Made by a program: the position numbers and the translations under genes | Shown: positions 5,563 through 6,686 of the stretch, in pieces | Numbering within the stretch: position 1 is the stretch's first letter | How the letters are laid out: each line of letters begins with the position of its first letter | Source: an uncultured Variovorax sp. | GTDB taxonomy: Bacteria; Pseudomonadota; Gammaproteobacteria; Burkholderiales; Burkholderiaceae_C | Direction: 5' to 3' | Length of the DNA stretch: 6,686 nt | Assembly: GCA_903872875.1 (NCBI GenBank) | Contig: CAIQMJ010001061.1 | Location: forward strand, 1-6,686 | The notes under the pieces: generated by a model | The model's database searches: none | What the model saw: only the letters and a program-made list of their open reading frames with translations | What the model was told of the DNA's origin: nothing

Positions 5563-5795
5563 CAGAGCGCCTCGCGCTCGGGCTGGTGCTGACTGGCGCG
5601 CTCGGTCATGAAGTCGTCGCTGACGTCAGGGCCACCCAGGAAGAAGCTGTCCCAGCTCTGGCCGAGCGGCGCGATGATTCGCTCATGGCCTCTGACACGT
5701 ACTTCCACCTTGTGCACGCCTTCAGGCAGTCGAACGTCCAGCGGAAGTCGGACGGCCTGCGTGCGGTTGTTGATGAAAACGGTGCCAATGGACAT
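5562..5795 (-). CDS. vapB: VapB-type antitoxin
   Basis: The 77-residue product starts MSIGTVFINNRTQAVRLPLD, the swapped-hairpin AbrB-like DNA-binding fold of VapB, about residues 1-45. Residues 46-77 (SWDSFFLGGPDVSDDFMTER) are the acidic tail that in this family fills the VapC active site. I chose ATG 5795 because the product then begins exactly with the conserved domain. The frame is open further up to 5978, but those codons overlap the candidate promoter and read unlike any VapB. The ribosome-binding site is weak (GAG close to the ATG). VapB-VapC complexes normally repress their own promoter. Confidence 0.9.
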   Translation of the reverse strand: MSIGTVFINNRTQAVRLPLDVRLPEGVHKVEVRVRGHERIIAPLGQSWDSFFLGGPDVSDDFMTERASQHQPEREAL

Positions 5796-5820
5796 GTGCT
5801 CGTTCGGTAAAGTGGTGTAT

Positions 5821-5854
5821 ATCGCGATGGTATATGGCGCCACCTGTGACGTCA
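5821..5854. promoter_or_regulatory. Three 8-bp palindromes in the vapBC promoter (candidate operators)
   Basis: ATCGCGAT (5821-5828), TGGCGCCA (5835-5842) and TGACGTCA (5847-5854) are each perfect palindromes within 34 bases. They cover the -10 box, the spacer and the -35 box. GTATAT also occurs twice as a direct repeat across the first of them. Such symmetry fits VapB binding sites. Confidence 0.45.
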
Positions 5855-5855
5855 A
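5827..5855 (-). promoter_or_regulatory. Candidate sigma-70 promoter of vapBC
   Basis: On the minus strand TTGACG (5855-5850) and TACCAT (5832-5827) are 17 bases apart. The -35 differs from consensus at one base, the -10 at two. Transcription would start near 5820, about 25 bases before the vapB ATG. A closer match, TATACC, is spaced by only 15. Confidence 0.5.
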
Positions 5856-5922
5856 GCCCTCAGAAAAGCGGTCGAAACCGGGTAGGAAGTTCGCCGAGAC
5901 GATGTGGGCGACGTGAATCGGG

Positions 5923-6498
5923 ATGATCGTGCAAATGTCCGACAACACCATCCTTATCAACGGCGGCGCATCTCGCATCTGCCGCGGCCTGGCCGAAGCA
6001 TTTCACCGGCTGGACAACCAGGTCATCACCGGGCGCCGCAAGGCACTGCTCGACGAAGTCGCTCGCGCCAACCCCGGCATGGACACCGTCGAACTCGTCA
6101 TCACCGATGCCGCACACATCCAGCGCGTGGCGCAGGGCCTGATCGTCAAGTACCCCGCGCTCAACGTCGTCATCAACAATGCCGGGGTGATGCCCTTCGA
6201 CAATGCGGCCAACCCGCTTGACGACGCGCAGGCGGTCAAGCTGGTGGCGACCAATCTGCTCGGGCCTGTGCGGCTGACTCTGCTTCCTGAAGCACGGCCC
6301 TACGTCACCTTCCAGCACCCAGGGATCAAGTTCCTGCACCTCCTCTCTGGCCGAGTTAGGTACCGCTACGGCACGAAGACGATCCAACTGGCCCCTGGCG
6401 ACACTTTGCAGTTCGACGCCACCGCCCTCCACGGTATCGATGCCATCGAGGAAGGCCCTTTCAGCTATCTCTCCGTCGTGTTCACGATGAGAGAGTAG
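5923..6498 (+). pseudogene. Chimera: N-terminal short-chain dehydrogenase fused to C-terminal cupin of a regulator
   Basis: The frame is open for 191 codons; the native start is probably ATG 5935 (MSDNTILINGGAS). Residues 5 to about 118 are the first half of an SDR (DltE-like) oxidoreductase, with LNVVINNAGVMPFDNAANP and VKLVATNLLGPVRLT. The SDR catalytic Ser and YxxxK are absent because the sequence switches at about 6275-6290 to LPEARPYVTFQHPG. From there it has FLHLLSGRVRYRYG, then TIQLAPGDTLQFDATALHGI and YLSVVFTMRE. This is the C-terminal cupin of what look like XRE/cupin regulators. The SDR cofactor loop, normally TGGASGIG, is NGGASRIC, so NAD(P) binding is likely lost as well. The fusion most likely arose by deletion between two neighbouring genes. 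Expression as a cupin-bearing protein is possible but unproven. It is divergent from vapBC. Confidence 0.75.
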
Positions 6499-6686
6499 GG
6501 AAGCAGCGCCGCTGGCAGAACGAAGCGCGACACTCCAGCACTCTGCGTACTTGCGGGTGAAGTAGTACATGGCTTCTACATGGTGCATGGGGTGCACTTG
6601 ATCGTCGGCGCATGCCCCTCGGCTTGCGCGTGATAGGAGCGCGGCGTCGATTCCGCGCGCCCGGCAACCCTTCGTCAGAGCGGTGG
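6499..6686. other. No confident gene at the right edge
   Basis: Short frames exist on both strands. The most coding-like is on minus, entering from the edge and stopping at a TAG near 6570 (ending EGHAPTIKCTPCTM), possibly the tail of a gene outside the window. A small inverted repeat, GTGCA-TGGGG-TGCAC, lies at 6583-6597, next to repeated ACATGG/CATGG units at 6567-6590. None of this is strong enough to name. Confidence 0.3.

Noticed and set aside
5796..5978. N-terminal extension of vapB to an upstream start.
   Set aside because: The extra residues do not resemble VapB, and the region contains the candidate promoter and palindromes.
5860..6597. A 245-codon minus-strand frame opposite the SDR-cupin fusion.
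   Set aside because: It is a shadow frame: the plus strand has recognisable SDR and cupin motifs, while the minus product has none and runs over the vapBC promoter side.
1..6686. CRISPR arrays, tRNA or rRNA genes.
   Set aside because: I saw no regularly spaced repeats and no tRNA cloverleaf or rRNA-like stretch on either strand by eye.

Overview
The window is GC-rich accessory DNA of a proteobacterium. Codons favour G or C at the third position. The IS30-type fragment, the VapBC pair and the SDR/cupin-regulator remnants resemble what I know from Xanthomonadaceae and related gamma/beta-proteobacteria, but no single gene fixes the genus. The region looks like part of an integrative element, plasmid or genomic island. 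It holds insertion-sequence fragments, truncated genes, two toxin-antitoxin pairs and a mobile-type exonuclease VII operon; no ordinary housekeeping operon is visible.

Layout, left to right. (1) At 1-158 (minus) is the 5' end of an IS3-family-like transposase gene running off the left edge, with its probable IS terminus near 158. (2) At 159-1140 are short, poorly recognised reading frames: a possible small membrane protein on plus (180-491), a conserved-looking C-terminal remnant on minus (574-924), and a short plus frame with very coding-like codons (1049-1186). (3) At 1161-3395 (minus) is an operon of a 39-codon frame, a DUF5710-XseA fusion (exonuclease VII large subunit) and an XseB-like small protein. 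The XseB-like protein ends in DDDIPF, the C-terminal tip of single-stranded DNA binding protein (SSB). Both xse genes need one extra base to read through. (4) At 3671-4655 (plus) is an Xre-RES type II toxin-antitoxin operon with a clear sigma-70 promoter, two short inverted repeats and an ATGA overlap. (5) At 4656-5140 is debris: a frameshifted minus-strand remnant and the left end of an IS30-family element cut off after about 24 transposase codons. (6) At 5152-5855 (minus) is vapBC with a candidate promoter rich in 8-bp palindromes. (7) At 5923-6498 (plus) is a chimeric open frame joining the N-terminal part of a short-chain dehydrogenase to the C-terminal cupin of a regulator. (8) At 6499-6686 there is no confident gene.

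The two toxin-antitoxin pairs may stabilise the element. The ExoVII-like pair is the most interesting content: XseA carries an extra N-terminal domain usual in mobile-element proteins, and its small partner carries a Pro/Ala linker plus an SSB-like tip. Together they suggest an element-borne nuclease that docks on the host's SSB-interaction network, or mimics SSB. At least three probable reading frames (xseA, xseB-like, IS30) each lack exactly one base. The region is therefore either decaying or carries single-base deletion errors, and this should be settled before any gene is called dead.
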